In this document: positions 1 to 8,893 of the stretch, one piece after another
Layout of the letters: every line of letters starts with the position of its first letter
Numbering within the stretch: position 1 is the first letter of the stretch
NCBI RefSeq assembly: GCF_002243345.2
Contig: NZ_CP022655.2
Location: 3,598,501-3,662,500, forward strand
DNA: 64,000 nucleotides
From: Paenibacillus sp. RUD330
GTDB lineage: Bacteria; Bacillota; Bacilli; Paenibacillales; Paenibacillaceae
Direction: 5' to 3'
The notes under the pieces: generated by a model
Seen by the model: only the letters and a program-made list of their open reading frames with translations
Databases searched by the model: none
What the model was told of the DNA's origin: nothing
Program-made: the position numbers and the translations under genes

Positions 1-1440
1 CTGATTGGTGTACGGGAAGTTCGTCTTGAGATACTCCTCGATGGCGGCAGCCTTGCCGAAATCCGTCGGCTCGGCAGACGTCAGATCGCGCCCGAGCTGA
101 GTGACCCGGGCCGGAATATCCATCGGCAGCTGCGTGTACATGCTCTGCAGCCGCGGGTCCGGAATGACCGCTTGCGCCGCCTTGACGCCGTCGTCCACAA
201 GCGTCTGCTCCGAGACGAGAGCATAGGTTTTGGGGTATGTCTTTTGTCCGTTCTCATATCGGAGCTCCATGGAGGATGAACCCCAGCCGCCCGAGCCGGA
301 AAAATCCTTGGAGTCGTTGAACGACTCCAGCGACTTGATGGCGGAGGCGCCGAACAGGACCGGGAACACGTCCTTGCGCGCCATCTTGAACTCTTGATGG
401 ATCTCCACCGTTTCGGCGGCGGAACGATCCCATCCGAGCGGCAGCTCGTCCCCCACACCATAAGGCATGAATTTCTCGTTCTTCTCGAGCTCGCTGTCTT
501 CCCAGCCTTTGCCGGTATAGTCCGATTTGGTCTCGCCTCTCCAATAGCTCTTGCGGTCCGACTTGACCGTCATGACCGGAGAATAGTCGTAGTTGAAGCC
601 TCCGCCAAGCTTGCCGTCCTCGCGGCTGTAGCCCGACTTGCTGCTCTGCTTGCTGGAGTTCGCCGGGGCAATGCCCTTGTCCCCTACGAAAGACTGGACT
701 TGCTCGCCCTGCGCTTCCTTCCACACCGTGTACGGATCCTTGATGATCGGCGGAATCTCGGGAACGAACAATCCCGTCGCCATGACGAGGGAGAGCACCA
801 GCACGATCGGCAGGAGAAGCTGCGCCGGATAGCTCTTCAGCCTCGTCCAGCTCGCGGGATGGTCCCGCTGGAAGCGGGCGAAGTGCTCGGCGATCAGCCA
901 GACGAGTCCGGCGAAAATGACGATGGCCGTGTTGTCCCATAGATAGATCGGCGTGAAGGAATCCGTCACCGCCAGGACAAGCAGGCATGCCGAGGTGAAG
1001 CCGGCGATCCGAAGCCGGATGCGCGTCCATGCGGAGAAGAGAACATAGACCATCCACACCGCAAGCGCGATTTCCAGAAACGGATGAAGGGCGGCGAGAT
1101 TGTCGGCCAGATGGGCCAAGCGGCCGTCCATGAGAATCGGGTCGTACGGCGTCCACTGTATGGGAGCGGCGGCGGAGAGGATGACGCCGATGGACGCGAG
1201 CTGCAATAGGATCCGGTATGTTCTCCGCAAAGGCAGCAGCTCGATCAGGGCGGACACCCCCAGGACGAGGTACACGACCCGGAATGTTTCGGGCCACCAG
1301 ATCTTCTCCAGCACCGATAGGCTGCTCGCGATCATGACGGCTGTCAGAAGGCTGCTCAGCATGACGAACCAGCGGGCGGAGGGGGCGTTCATTCCCTGGA
1401 CAAGCCCCAGGCAGCGGCGGTTTTTCCTGCCTTCAGGCAT
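1..1440 (-). CDS. TgpA-type transglutaminase-like membrane protein (C-terminus cut off)
   Basis: Reading from ATG at 1440 to the window edge gives 480 residues with no stop. The first roughly 230 residues hold several hydrophobic membrane segments. A long extracytoplasmic stretch follows, ending in YLKTNFPYTNQ, which is how TgpA/DUF3488 proteins read just before the transglutaminase core. The Cys-His-Asp catalytic region would therefore lie outside the window. The start overlaps the stop of the DUF58 gene by eight bases (ATGCCTGA), so the two are translationally coupled. In the moxR-DUF58-transglutaminase cluster, found in many bacteria, the third protein is a membrane protease or transglutaminase of unclear substrate. 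Family identity is fairly sure. Function is inferred from the family only. Confidence 0.85.
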   Translation of the reverse strand, partial: MPEGRKNRRCLGLVQGMNAPSARWFVMLSSLLTAVMIASSLSVLEKIWWPETFRVVYLVLGVSALIELLPLRRTYRILLQLASIGVILSAAAPIQWTPYDPILMDGRLAHLADNLAALHPFLEIALAVWMVYVLFSAWTRIRLRIAGFTSACLLVLAVTDSFTPIYLWDNTAIVIFAGLVWLIAEHFARFQRDHPASWTRLKSYPAQLLLPIVLVLSLVMATGLFVPEIPPIIKDPYTVWKEAQGEQVQSFVGDKGIAPANSSKQSSKSGYSREDGKLGGGFNYDYSPVMTVKSDRKSYWRGETKSDYTGKGWEDSELEKNEKFMPYGVGDELPLGWDRSAAETVEIHQEFKMARKDVFPVLFGASAIKSLESFNDSKDFSGSGGWGSSSMELRYENGQKTYPKTYALVSEQTLVDDGVKAAQAVIPDPRLQSMYTQLPMDIPARVTQLGRDLTSAEPTDFGKAAAIEEYLKTNFPYTNQ

Positions 1441-2689
1441 CGGCGGCCGCCTCCCTTCCGTCAAGCGCGTCCGGAAGCTCCTGCAGGCTTGAGATCACAT
1501 AGACAGGGCCGCCGTAATCGTGGAAAGAGCCGCTGTCCGTTCCGGAGGAACGGTCCTCGATCTTGATGCAGCAAGGATTCATGCCCCGCCGGGACAGCCT
1601 CGACATCGCCCGGCGCACTTCGTCCGGACCGGCGTCCGTCACGAGCACAGCCAGCGAGCCGCGTTCAAGCACCGCTTCCGCCTCCGACAGGGCGGCGTCG
1701 ATTCCTTCCGCTCCATCGTTGTCCGCTGCGGTAAGCAGATCCATCGCCCGATGAAGCTGGTCGCCGCCGCTGCCGGAACGGAGAGTTCCGGGAATCCGGG
1801 AGGAGATCCAGAGCCCCATGGACGTGTTGCGCCGGAGGCCGTGCTGGAACAGGGACGCCGCCGTCGATACGGCGGTCTCGAATCGCGCTTCGGCGCCCGG
1901 AGCCTGGCGGCGGCAGGCATCCAGGAGCACGATCGTGCGCGGAAGCGCCTCGCGCTCGAATTCCTTGGACTTCCACTGTCCGGTCTTGGCGGTCGCCCCC
2001 CAGTGGACGCGGGAGAGGCGGTCGCCCGGCAGAAACTCCCGGATGCCGTTGATCTGGGTCGTCTCGCGCGAGGCCCGGGGAGCCGAGGCATGCGAATAAT
2101 GGCCCTTCGCCCCTCTGCGCACCCGCTCCCAGCCGCGAAGCTCGATCGTTCTCGGCCTCACCGCAAAAGCGTCCGCCGACTCGAAATGGCCGGTATGCTC
2201 GAAAAAGCCGAACAAATCCCGCGTCGAGCATTCCGTCGGCAAAAACCGGTAGACGCCTCTTTCCAGCGGCGGCGTCCTGTAGGAAGCCAGTCCGCTCCGC
2301 TTCACATTCGGGACGAAGCTGATCTCGAACGGGATCTCCTCGCTGCCGTTGCGCTGCAGCACTTCACGGACAAGCACATAGGGAACCGGATAATAGCCGG
2401 GCAGCTTCATGCTCAGCCTGACTTCCTGAGAGCTGCCCGCGCTGAGAACCGCCTGGGCGGCCGGCGACTGGTCTCCGGAAGCCGCGATCAGGCGCTTGCC
2501 CGATATGCCGCGGATTCCGCTCCAATAACCGAGAGAAATATAAAGGATCAGTCCGTTCAGGATGCAAAAGATCATGACGGCGGTTTTGCCGCCTTGAAAA
2601 AGCATGTACAAAAGGCTGGAGACGTAGATCAGCGCCAGCAGCCGCCACCTGAAGGCGGACTGGCGCCTCCTTGCAGGGTTCAAGCCCAT
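1433..2689 (-). CDS. DUF58 domain protein
   Basis: A 418-residue protein. It has an N-terminal membrane hairpin (about residues 15-60, hydrophobic with YVSSLLYMLFQ and the following segment), an extracytoplasmic or linker region, and a C-terminal half with the DUF58 signature around GDRLSRVHWGATAKTGQW and a von Willebrand A-like fold (IVLLDACRR). It lies three bases downstream of the moxR-type gene and overlaps the transglutaminase gene. In this conserved trio the MoxR ATPase is thought to act as a chaperone for the vWA-like DUF58 protein. No specific substrate can be read from the sequence. Confidence 0.9.
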   Translation of the reverse strand: MGLNPARRRQSAFRWRLLALIYVSSLLYMLFQGGKTAVMIFCILNGLILYISLGYWSGIRGISGKRLIAASGDQSPAAQAVLSAGSSQEVRLSMKLPGYYPVPYVLVREVLQRNGSEEIPFEISFVPNVKRSGLASYRTPPLERGVYRFLPTECSTRDLFGFFEHTGHFESADAFAVRPRTIELRGWERVRRGAKGHYSHASAPRASRETTQINGIREFLPGDRLSRVHWGATAKTGQWKSKEFEREALPRTIVLLDACRRQAPGAEARFETAVSTAASLFQHGLRRNTSMGLWISSRIPGTLRSGSGGDQLHRAMDLLTAADNDGAEGIDAALSEAEAVLERGSLAVLVTDAGPDEVRRAMSRLSRRGMNPCCIKIEDRSSGTDSGSFHDYGGPVYVISSLQELPDALDGREAAADA

Positions 2690-2692
2690 ACG

Positions 2693-3649
2693 TCAGCGCT
2701 CCAGCCGGACCGGCACCTTGGTCCGGCCGACGACGTCCTCGATGACCGTCTCGGCGCGGGTGCCGCCAAGCCTTGCGGCCGGCTTCAGCAGGAGCCGGTG
2801 CGAGAGCACGTGGACGGCGAGCTGCTTGACGTCGTCCGGAATGACGTATTCCCGCTTCTCGATCAGCGCGCGGGCTTTGGCGGCGCGCATCAAGGCTACC
2901 GCGGCGCGCGGGCTGGCTCCCAGCTGCACGCCTTCATGCTCGCGGGTGCTGCGGACGAGCCGGACCAGGTATTCCCCGACCGCTTCGTCCACATGGACCT
3001 TCTCCGCCAGCTCCTGGAGCTTGACGATGTCGCCGATCTCGGCGACCCGGCCGAGCAGATCGGAAGGATGGCCGCTTTCCTGCTTGAGCACCATGCGCCT
3101 CTCTTCGGCTTCTCCCGGATAGCCGAGCGACAGCCGCATCATGAAACGGTCCATCTGGGCCTCGGGAAGCAGATACGTTCCCTCGAACTCGATCGGATTC
3201 TGGGTCGCGATGAGAATGAACGGGCTGGGCAGCGAATACGTCTCCCCGTCCACCGTGATGCTTCTCTCCTCCATCGCCTCCAGGAGGGCCGACTGTGTCT
3301 TCGTCGTCGCGCGGTTGATCTCGTCCGCAAGGACGAGATGGGACATGATCGGACCGGGACGGAAGATGAACTGCTCCTCCCGGGGATGATAGATGGTCAA
3401 GCCGGTGATATCGGTGGGCAGCAGATCCGGATTGCACTGGATGCGCCTGAAATCGCCCCCGATGGAGCGGGCGAGGGCTTTGACGAGCTGGGTCTTGCCT
3501 GTTCCCGGCACATCTTCGAGCAGCAGATGGCCTCCTGCCAGCAGGGCGATCAGCACGAGCTCGATCTCGCGCTCCTTGCCCAGGATGCAGGATTCCAGAT
3601 TGCGGCGAATGTCCGTGCACAGCTGTAGATCGGATGCGTAGACTTCCAT
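2693..3649 (-). CDS. MoxR-type AAA+ ATPase
   Basis: A 318-residue AAA+ protein of the MoxR/RavA class. Walker A is DVPGTGKTQLVKALA (near residue 47), Walker B is LVLADEINRA, sensor 1 is ILIATQNPIE, and the C-terminal lid has the usual SPRAAVAL motif. I chose the second ATG at 3649, because the Shine-Dalgarno AAGGAG sits eight bases before it and only two bases before the ATG at 3655. The in-frame upstream start would add two residues. It is the first gene of the moxR-DUF58-transglutaminase operon and has its own promoter just upstream. A chaperone role for the DUF58 partner is inferred from the family. Confidence 0.92.
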   Translation of the reverse strand: MEVYASDLQLCTDIRRNLESCILGKEREIELVLIALLAGGHLLLEDVPGTGKTQLVKALARSIGGDFRRIQCNPDLLPTDITGLTIYHPREEQFIFRPGPIMSHLVLADEINRATTKTQSALLEAMEERSITVDGETYSLPSPFILIATQNPIEFEGTYLLPEAQMDRFMMRLSLGYPGEAEERRMVLKQESGHPSDLLGRVAEIGDIVKLQELAEKVHVDEAVGEYLVRLVRSTREHEGVQLGASPRAAVALMRAAKARALIEKREYVIPDDVKQLAVHVLSHRLLLKPAARLGGTRAETVIEDVVGRTKVPVRLER

Positions 3650-3700
3650 GTCCATGACTCCTTCCGAAGACTGCTTCCCCTGCGAGAGCGGTATTTTATT

Positions 3701-3729
3701 AGTTTACAAGAACCGACTAATTCTAACAA
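3701..3729 (-). promoter_or_regulatory. Sigma-A-type promoter of the moxR operon
   Basis: On the minus strand TTGTTA (3729-3724) is followed after 17 bases by TAAACT (3706-3701), about 50 bases before the moxR start. It lies between the spoVA terminator and the gene, as expected for a new transcription unit. Confidence 0.55.
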
Positions 3730-3743
3730 TAACACCCGTTTCC

Positions 3744-3781
3744 AAAAAAAATTGGAGAATCCCACAGAGGGATTCTCCAAT
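3744..3781 (-). terminator. Intrinsic terminator of the spoVA operon
   Basis: A perfect 13-bp stem (3751-3763 with 3769-3781, loop ACAGA) is followed on the minus strand by seven T (3750-3744). It sits 32 bases after the spoVAE stop codon. Confidence 0.9.
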
Positions 3782-3812
3782 GCATACGATAGTTGGGGAC
3801 AAAATGTTTCGC

Positions 3813-4163
3813 TCATCCCTTCGGACGGACGACGAGAGCCGCCAGGAAGGAGAAGATGATCGCCGCGCTTATGCCTGCGCTGGTGACCTTGAATATTCCG
3901 GATATGACCCCGATCCATCCCGTATCGTGCAGCTCGGTCAGCGCGCCGTGTACGAGCGAGTTGCCGAAGCTCGTGATCAGAACCGTGACGCCCGCGCCGG
4001 CGAACTTGATCATCGGCTCGTACCAGCCTAAGCCGTCCACGATGGCTCCGACGACGACCAGCGTCGCCATCGTATGCGCCGGCGTCAGCTTGCCGACGTC
4101 GAACATCAGCTGCCCGATGACGCAGATCGCCCCGCCGATCAGAAACGCCCATAAATAAATCAT
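3813..4163 (-). CDS. spoVAE: Stage V sporulation protein AE (dipicolinate channel subunit)
   Basis: A 116-residue integral membrane protein with three or four hydrophobic segments. It starts MIYLWAFLIGGAICVIGQLM and contains the SpoVAE-type ITSFGNSLVHGA motif. With SpoVAC and SpoVAD it moves Ca-dipicolinate into the forespore during sporulation and out during germination. The start codon overlaps the spoVAD stop by four bases (ATGA). The set is AC-AD-AE only, as in many Paenibacillaceae, without AA, AB or AF. It is shorter than full SpoVAE because it matches the AEb type. Confidence 0.93.
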   Translation of the reverse strand: MIYLWAFLIGGAICVIGQLMFDVGKLTPAHTMATLVVVGAIVDGLGWYEPMIKFAGAGVTVLITSFGNSLVHGALTELHDTGWIGVISGIFKVTSAGISAAIIFSFLAALVVRPKG

Positions 4164-5179
4164 GCGTACACCCCGCTTTGTTCAATGGACACCGCATGCG
4201 CGATGCATGGAATCGTCTCGCCCTGCTGGAACGACAGCGGCGAAAGGAGCGCTCCCGTCGCCACGACGAGAATCCGCTTCAGCTCCCCCGACTGGACGCG
4301 CTTCAGCAGATGTCCGTAAGTGACGACGGCCGAGCATGCGCAGCCGCTGCCCCCGGCCTGCACCTTCTGCTTGTCGATATTGTAGATCATCAGACCGCAG
4401 TCGTTGAACTGCGTCTGCTCCATCGGAACTCCGTTGCGCTTGAGCAGATCGGCCGCGATGCCGTGGCCGACCGTCGCCAGATCCCCGGTGACGATCATGT
4501 CGTAATCGCCCGGCGAGCGGCCGGTGTCCGTCAGATGCATCTGGATGGTGTCGACCGCGGCCGGAGCCATGGCCGCGCCCATATTGAAGGGATCGGTGAT
4601 GCCGAGATCGACGATGCGGCCGATCGTCGCGCATTCCACGACCGGTCCGATGCCTGCAGGCGCGACGACGGCCGCTCCTGCTCCCGTGATCGTGTACTGC
4701 GCCGTAGGCGGCTTCTGCGACCCGTACTCGGTCGGATACCGGAACTGCTTCTCCGCCGTGCAGTTGTGGCTGCATGTTCCGGCCAGCACGGATTTGCCTG
4801 CGCCGGAGTTGACGATCAGCGACGCGATCGCCAGCGACTCCATGGACGTGGAGCAGGCGCCGAAGACGCCCAGATAGGGCACGCCCAGCGTCCGGGCGGC
4901 GAAGGTGTTGCTGATGATCTGGTTCATCAAGTCCCCGCCGACGAAAAACTCCAGCTGCTCCTTCGTCATGGAGGCATTTTTCAGCGCGAGATCCGAAGCC
5001 TGCTCCAGCAGCAGCCGCTCCGCCTTCTCCCAGCTCTTCTGCTGCATGTCCAGTTCAGGGTGGATCAGGTCGAAATCAGCGGCAAGCGGCCCTTCTCCCT
5101 CGTCAGGACCGACGACAGTAGCCGTCCCGACAATGACCGGACGGTTCTCGAACCACCAGGTCTGCTTTCCTCTTTGCAT
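4160..5179 (-). CDS. spoVAD: Stage V sporulation protein AD (dipicolinate-binding, thiolase fold)
   Basis: A 339-residue soluble protein with the thiolase/ketosynthase-like fold of SpoVAD. Recognisable stretches are GGDLMNQIISNTFAARTLG, FGACSTSMESLAIAS and the C-terminal GGSGCACSAVVTYGHLL. SpoVAD binds dipicolinic acid on the outer face of the inner spore membrane. The gene starts one base after the spoVAC stop and overlaps spoVAE, so the three are one tightly coupled operon expressed in the forespore. Confidence 0.96.
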   Translation of the reverse strand: MQRGKQTWWFENRPVIVGTATVVGPDEGEGPLAADFDLIHPELDMQQKSWEKAERLLLEQASDLALKNASMTKEQLEFFVGGDLMNQIISNTFAARTLGVPYLGVFGACSTSMESLAIASLIVNSGAGKSVLAGTCSHNCTAEKQFRYPTEYGSQKPPTAQYTITGAGAAVVAPAGIGPVVECATIGRIVDLGITDPFNMGAAMAPAAVDTIQMHLTDTGRSPGDYDMIVTGDLATVGHGIAADLLKRNGVPMEQTQFNDCGLMIYNIDKQKVQAGGSGCACSAVVTYGHLLKRVQSGELKRILVVATGALLSPLSFQQGETIPCIAHAVSIEQSGVYA

Positions 5180-5180
5180 C

Positions 5181-5675
5181 TTAAGGCTGCCCCCCAGTAC
5201 CCAGGATGAGATGCGCGATGCCGACGAAGAAAGCCGCTACGGTGCCGAATACGATCACCGAGCCGGCCAGCTTGAACATATTCGCTCCGACGCCGAGGAC
5301 AAGCCCCTCGCTGCGATGCTCGAGCGCTGCCGAGCACATGGAATTGGCGAAGCCGGTGACCGGCACCGCCGTGCCCGCTCCCGCCCACTGGGCGATCTTG
5401 TCATAGACGCCCAGGCAGGTCAGGATAACGGAAATCAGGATCAAGACGGCGACGGTCGGATTCGCCGCCTTGTCCACAGGCATTTTGAAGGCATGCATGA
5501 AAAATTCCTGAATGCCTTGGCCGATCAGGCAGATAAAGCCGCCGACCAGAAAGGCGCGCACGCAGTTGCTTAAAACGGAGCGGGACGGCTCCCTCGTCTT
5601 GGCGAACGCCTGATACTCCTTCGGCGACATCGTCATTTTCTTGAAGCCTTCGCGCCGCGCGCTTTTGCTTGACAT
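5181..5675 (-). CDS. spoVAC: Stage V sporulation protein AC (dipicolinate channel subunit)
   Basis: A 164-residue membrane protein with hydrophobic segments around FLVGGFICLIGQGIQEFF, VAVLILISVILTCLG and VIVFGTVAAFFVGIAHLIL. SpoVAC is the mechanosensitive membrane subunit of the dipicolinate channel in B. subtilis. I chose the ATG at 5675 (MSSKSARREG) because AAGGGGGAAC precedes it. A longer reading frame to 5798 would place the promoter inside the coding region. It is the first gene of the operon. Confidence 0.94.
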   Translation of the reverse strand: MSSKSARREGFKKMTMSPKEYQAFAKTREPSRSVLSNCVRAFLVGGFICLIGQGIQEFFMHAFKMPVDKAANPTVAVLILISVILTCLGVYDKIAQWAGAGTAVPVTGFANSMCSAALEHRSEGLVLGVGANMFKLAGSVIVFGTVAAFFVGIAHLILGTGGQP

Positions 5676-5749
5676 CGATGTTCCCCCTTGCTGGCCGCTA
5701 TCGCAGGCGCCGTCCTGCGGCGCAGCATCGCAAGCCATGAATTGGAGGT

Positions 5750-5779
5750 TATTATTCGCCTTTCCCTCAAGTCTTATCC
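5750..5779 (-). promoter_or_regulatory. Sigma-G-type promoter of the spoVA operon
   Basis: On the minus strand GGATA (5779-5775) and AATAATA (5756-5750) are 18 bases apart. Both fit the sigma-G forespore consensus (gnATR and cATnnTA) except the first base of the -10. It lies about 75 bases before the spoVAC start, and forespore expression is what is known for this operon. Confidence 0.65.
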
Positions 5780-5904
5780 AGCTTTTCCGCTCCGCCATCG
5801 ATTGCCAGGCGCCGGCTTGCGTCCGCGGGGCATCTTATGTAAAAGGAGCAGATCAATCCGGGCCGCTTCACTGGCGCTGCCGCTGCAGGAAGCGTCATTT
5901 TATA

Positions 5905-5933
5905 TTTACTTTAGCCGTGAAGTAGGATATTAT
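5905..5933 (+). promoter_or_regulatory. Probable sigma-A promoter of the MFS gene
   Basis: TTTACT (5905-5910), a 17-base spacer, then TATTAT (5928-5933), about 70 bases before the transporter start. The leader ends in a good ribosome site (GAAGGAAC). Confidence 0.5.
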
Positions 5934-6002
5934 ACGTTATTGGTACCCTAAAAAGCTCACATACAATGTCAACCAAGGGGCCTGGAAAGAAGGAACTTAT
6001 TC

Positions 6003-7250
6003 ATGAGCCACATTCCCAAGCCTGCTTCCGGCCGAAGCAGGCTTCTGACTGCCTCGGCGATCGCAGGAATCCTGCTGATCGCCGCCAATATGCGCGCAGC
6101 CATAACCTCCGTCGGGCCCGTGATCGACCAGATCCGCGCCAGCTACGGCCTGAGCAGCGAAATGTCCGGCCTGCTCACCTCGCTTCCCCTGATCGCCTTT
6201 GCCGTCATGTCCCTGCTTGCTCCGCGCATCGCGGACCGCTTCGGCGCAGAGCGCTCCCTGCTTTACGGGCTGCTTTTCCTCATTGCGGGCATGCTGCTGC
6301 GGACATTGCCCGCCGCAGCCGGACTGTTCGCCGGCACCGCCCTGCTCGGTCTGGCGATCGCTCTCAGCAACGTCCTCCTGCCGAGCATCATCAAACGTGA
6401 TTTCCCGGCGCGGATCGGAATTCTGACCGGCTCCTATTCGGTGACGATGAGCATATTCGCCGCCATCGCCTCCGGCGTATCCGTCCCGCTGGCTTCCGTG
6501 CCGGGCTGGGGATGGAAGGGAGCGCTGCTGATATGGGCGCTGCTGGCCGCAGCCGCGCTGGCCGTATGGATTCCCTATTCCCGGAAAGCGGCTCCCGCTG
6601 CCGCTTCCTATAAAGCAGGATCAGCGCCGAGCATGTTCCGCTCCTCGCTGGCCTGGAGGATCACGTTCTTCATGGGCATCCAGTCCATGACCTTCTACGT
6701 GACGATCGCATGGCTGCCGGCAGTATTCCACGAAAATGGGATGAGCGCCTCCGCCGCCGGCTGGATGCTCTCGCTGATGCAGTTCGTCAGCCTGCCGACC
6801 TCCTTCTTCATGCCGGTATGGGCGAGCCGCATGCGCTCCCAGGTGCCGCTTGTGCTTGTGTCCGGCGCTCTGTCGCTGGGCGGCTATTCCGGACTTCTGT
6901 TCGGCAGCACAGGCATGACCTGGCTCTGGATCACGCTGCTCGGCCTCAGTCAGGGAGCGACCATCTCGCTGGCCCTCACCTTCTTCGGCCTCCGCACGCG
7001 GAACGCCGGAGAAGCCGCGAAGCTGTCCGGAATGGCGCAGTCGCTCGGCTACCTGCTGGCGGCGCTCGGGCCGATCCTGTTCGGCTCCATCCATGATCTG
7101 TCCGGCTCCTGGAAGCCGGTGCTCGCCATCCTGCTCGGCCTCTCCTGCATCGTCATCCTGCTCGGCATCGGAGCCGCACGCAACCGGTACGTCGCAGCAG
7201 AGGAAAATACCTCCCTGCCCGATCGATCCGGCCGCTTGAGCAACAGCTGA
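6003..7250 (+). CDS. MFS transporter of the CynX/NimT family
   Basis: A 415-residue protein with about twelve hydrophobic segments. The N-terminus AGILLIAANMRAAITSVGPV is typical of the CynX/NimT (YycB-type) branch of the major facilitator superfamily. Members take up or expel cyanate, 2-nitroimidazole or other small compounds, and the substrate here cannot be read. It is monocistronic, with its own promoter and terminator, and is divergent from spoVA. The last 25 residues are a hydrophilic tail. Confidence 0.9.
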   Translation: MSHIPKPASGRSRLLTASAIAGILLIAANMRAAITSVGPVIDQIRASYGLSSEMSGLLTSLPLIAFAVMSLLAPRIADRFGAERSLLYGLLFLIAGMLLRTLPAAAGLFAGTALLGLAIALSNVLLPSIIKRDFPARIGILTGSYSVTMSIFAAIASGVSVPLASVPGWGWKGALLIWALLAAAALAVWIPYSRKAAPAAASYKAGSAPSMFRSSLAWRITFFMGIQSMTFYVTIAWLPAVFHENGMSASAAGWMLSLMQFVSLPTSFFMPVWASRMRSQVPLVLVSGALSLGGYSGLLFGSTGMTWLWITLLGLSQGATISLALTFFGLRTRNAGEAAKLSGMAQSLGYLLAALGPILFGSIHDLSGSWKPVLAILLGLSCIVILLGIGAARNRYVAAEENTSLPDRSGRLSNS

Positions 7251-7265
7251 TCTCATCCGATTCCT

Positions 7266-7290
7266 GCCCGCCTCTCGGCGGGCTTTTATT
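7266..7290 (+). terminator. Intrinsic terminator after the MFS gene
   Basis: A 7-bp GC stem GCCCGCC/GGCGGGC with loop TCTC, followed by TTTTATTTT, 15 bases after the stop codon. Confidence 0.88.
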
Positions 7291-7387
7291 TTGGTTCTTT
7301 TTGGCATGATTAGGCTTTTCTAAGAAAATATCCACCTTCTATCAAGCGATGCTAGAATGGCCTTACATCGACAGAAGGAGGAACATC

Positions 7388-7930
7388 ATGAATCTTTTCC
7401 TGCATCTTCGCAAAACCGTCGCCGGCGCCGCCGCGTTGTCCCTCATCCTTGCCGCGGGCACAGCGGCGGCGGCCAAGCCCGTCCATGCCGCGCAGGCCAG
7501 CAGTACATATGACACTGCAGCCGCTGCCGCATCCGTATCCGCAGCAACCAAGGCCGACCGCATCGTCGCCTATGCGGAATCCCTGAAAGGCAAAGTGAAG
7601 TACAGCTACGGAACGAACAACCCGTCGAAGCTTATCTTCGACTGCTCCTCGTTCACCAAATATGTCTTCGCTTCTCAAGGCGTCTCGCTCAAATGGGGAT
7701 CTGCCGCGCAAAGCAAGCAGGGCGCCAAGGTCAGCAAAGCCAACCTGCGCAAGGGCGATCTCATGTTCTTCACCGTCGGCTCCTCCAAATCGATCGGACA
7801 TGTCGGCATCTACATGGGCAACGGGAAGTTCATCCACAACACGATCGGCTCCAACGTGAACGGCATCCTCATCAGCAGCTTCGACAGCGGCTACCAGAAA
7901 CGGTTTGTATCCGCCGCGCGGGTGCTCTGA
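7388..7930 (+). CDS. Secreted NlpC/P60 endopeptidase
   Basis: A 180-residue protein with a signal peptide (hydrophobic AGAAALSLILAAGTAAAA, likely cleavage after HAA near residue 35) and one NlpC/P60 domain. The catalytic cysteine is in FDCSSFTKYVF and the histidine in SIGHVGIYMGNG, with a further polar residue expected in NGKFIHNT. Enzymes of this family cut D-Glu/meso-DAP-type bonds in peptidoglycan stem peptides. The start at 7388 follows AGAAGGAGGAAC, and the in-frame ATG at 7349 lacks such a site. It has no extra wall-binding domain. It ends in a shared bidirectional terminator. Confidence 0.93.
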   Translation: MNLFLHLRKTVAGAAALSLILAAGTAAAAKPVHAAQASSTYDTAAAAASVSAATKADRIVAYAESLKGKVKYSYGTNNPSKLIFDCSSFTKYVFASQGVSLKWGSAAQSKQGAKVSKANLRKGDLMFFTVGSSKSIGHVGIYMGNGKFIHNTIGSNVNGILISSFDSGYQKRFVSAARVL

Positions 7931-7942
7931 CCTCCAGCCGTC

Positions 7943-7976
7943 AAAAAAAGGCCCTCGCGCATTGCGCGAGGGCCTT
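7943..7976. terminator. Bidirectional terminator between NlpC/P60 and metQ
   Basis: A 13-bp stem (7948-7960 with 7964-7976, loop ATT). The A-run at 7943-7949 gives the U-tract for the leftward metQ transcript. The rightward transcript gets TTCTCT, a weaker tract. It lies 12 bases after one stop and 16 bases before the other. Confidence 0.85.
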
Positions 7977-7992
7977 CTCTGTACAGCTTGGA

Positions 7993-8850
7993 TCAGAACG
8001 CCGGAACGATGGCTCCCGCGTAGTTGTCTTCAATGAATTTCTTCACGTCGTCGCTGTTCAGAGCCTTGATCAGCTTCTGGATGCCTTCGGAATCCTTGTT
8101 GTCCGGACGGGCGGCGACGATGTTGGCGTAAGGAGAATCCTTGCCTTCGATGAACAGGGCGTCCTTCGTCGGGTTGAGCTTGGCGTCGAGAGCGTAGTTC
8201 GTATTGATGATCGCGATGTCGACCTGGCTCAGGACGCGCGGCAGCGTGGCCGCTTCGAGCTCCTTGAACTTCAGGTTTTTCGGGTTCGTCGCGATGTCCT
8301 TCACCGTCGCGCTGATTCCGGCGCCGTCCTTGAGCGTGATCAGGCCGTTGTCGGCCAGCAGCTTGAGCGCGCGGCCGCCGTTGGTGGCGTCGTTCGGAAT
8401 GGCGATGGTCGCTCCGTCCTTCAGCTCGTCCTTCGACTTGAGGCTGTCGGAGTAGGCTCCGATGGGCTCGACATGCACCGTGCCGACGCTGACGAGATCA
8501 TAGCTGCGCTCTTTATTGAACTCGTCCAGGTAAGGAACATGCTGGAAGAAGTTCGCATCCAGCTTTTTCTCGTACAGCTGGACGTTCGGCTGGACATAAT
8601 CCGTGAACTCGACGACTTCAAGGTTGACGCCTTCCTTGGCCAGGGCATCCTTGATGTGGTTGAGAATCTCGGCATGAGGGACCGGGGAGGCTCCGACCTT
8701 CAGCGTAATCGGCTCGGAAGCGCCTGCTCCGGCATTGGATGCGGCGTTTTCTGCAGCCGCGCCGCCGGCATTGTTGGCGTTTTTGGCTCCGCAAGCCGCA
8801 AGGGCGAGCACAAGCAGCGACAAGGTGAGGACAGTAAACCATTTTTTCAT
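7993..8850 (-). CDS. metQ: Methionine ABC transporter substrate-binding lipoprotein MetQ
   Basis: A 285-residue NlpA/MetQ-family protein. The signal peptide ends in the lipobox LAAC, so it is a lipoprotein on the outer face of the membrane. Family stretches include KVGASPVPHAEILNHIK, QPNVQLYEKKLDANFFQHVPYLDEFN and AIPNDATNGGRALKLL. It binds L- or D-methionine for MetNI. I chose the ATG at 8850, which has GGAGGG before it. The gene is third in metN-metI-metQ, 43 bases after metI. Confidence 0.95.
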   Translation of the reverse strand: MKKWFTVLTLSLLVLALAACGAKNANNAGGAAAENAASNAGAGASEPITLKVGASPVPHAEILNHIKDALAKEGVNLEVVEFTDYVQPNVQLYEKKLDANFFQHVPYLDEFNKERSYDLVSVGTVHVEPIGAYSDSLKSKDELKDGATIAIPNDATNGGRALKLLADNGLITLKDGAGISATVKDIATNPKNLKFKELEAATLPRVLSQVDIAIINTNYALDAKLNPTKDALFIEGKDSPYANIVAARPDNKDSEGIQKLIKALNSDDVKKFIEDNYAGAIVPAF

Positions 8851-8893
8851 GAGTATGACCCTCCAATAAATGTAGTGTAATCTCTCTCTGGTC

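Noticed and set aside
1520-3628. 702-codon open frame on the plus strand opposite DUF58 and moxR
   Set aside because: It is exactly antisense to two well-supported genes, has no ribosome site, and the residues (many Arg, Gly, His) are what GC-rich antisense frames give.
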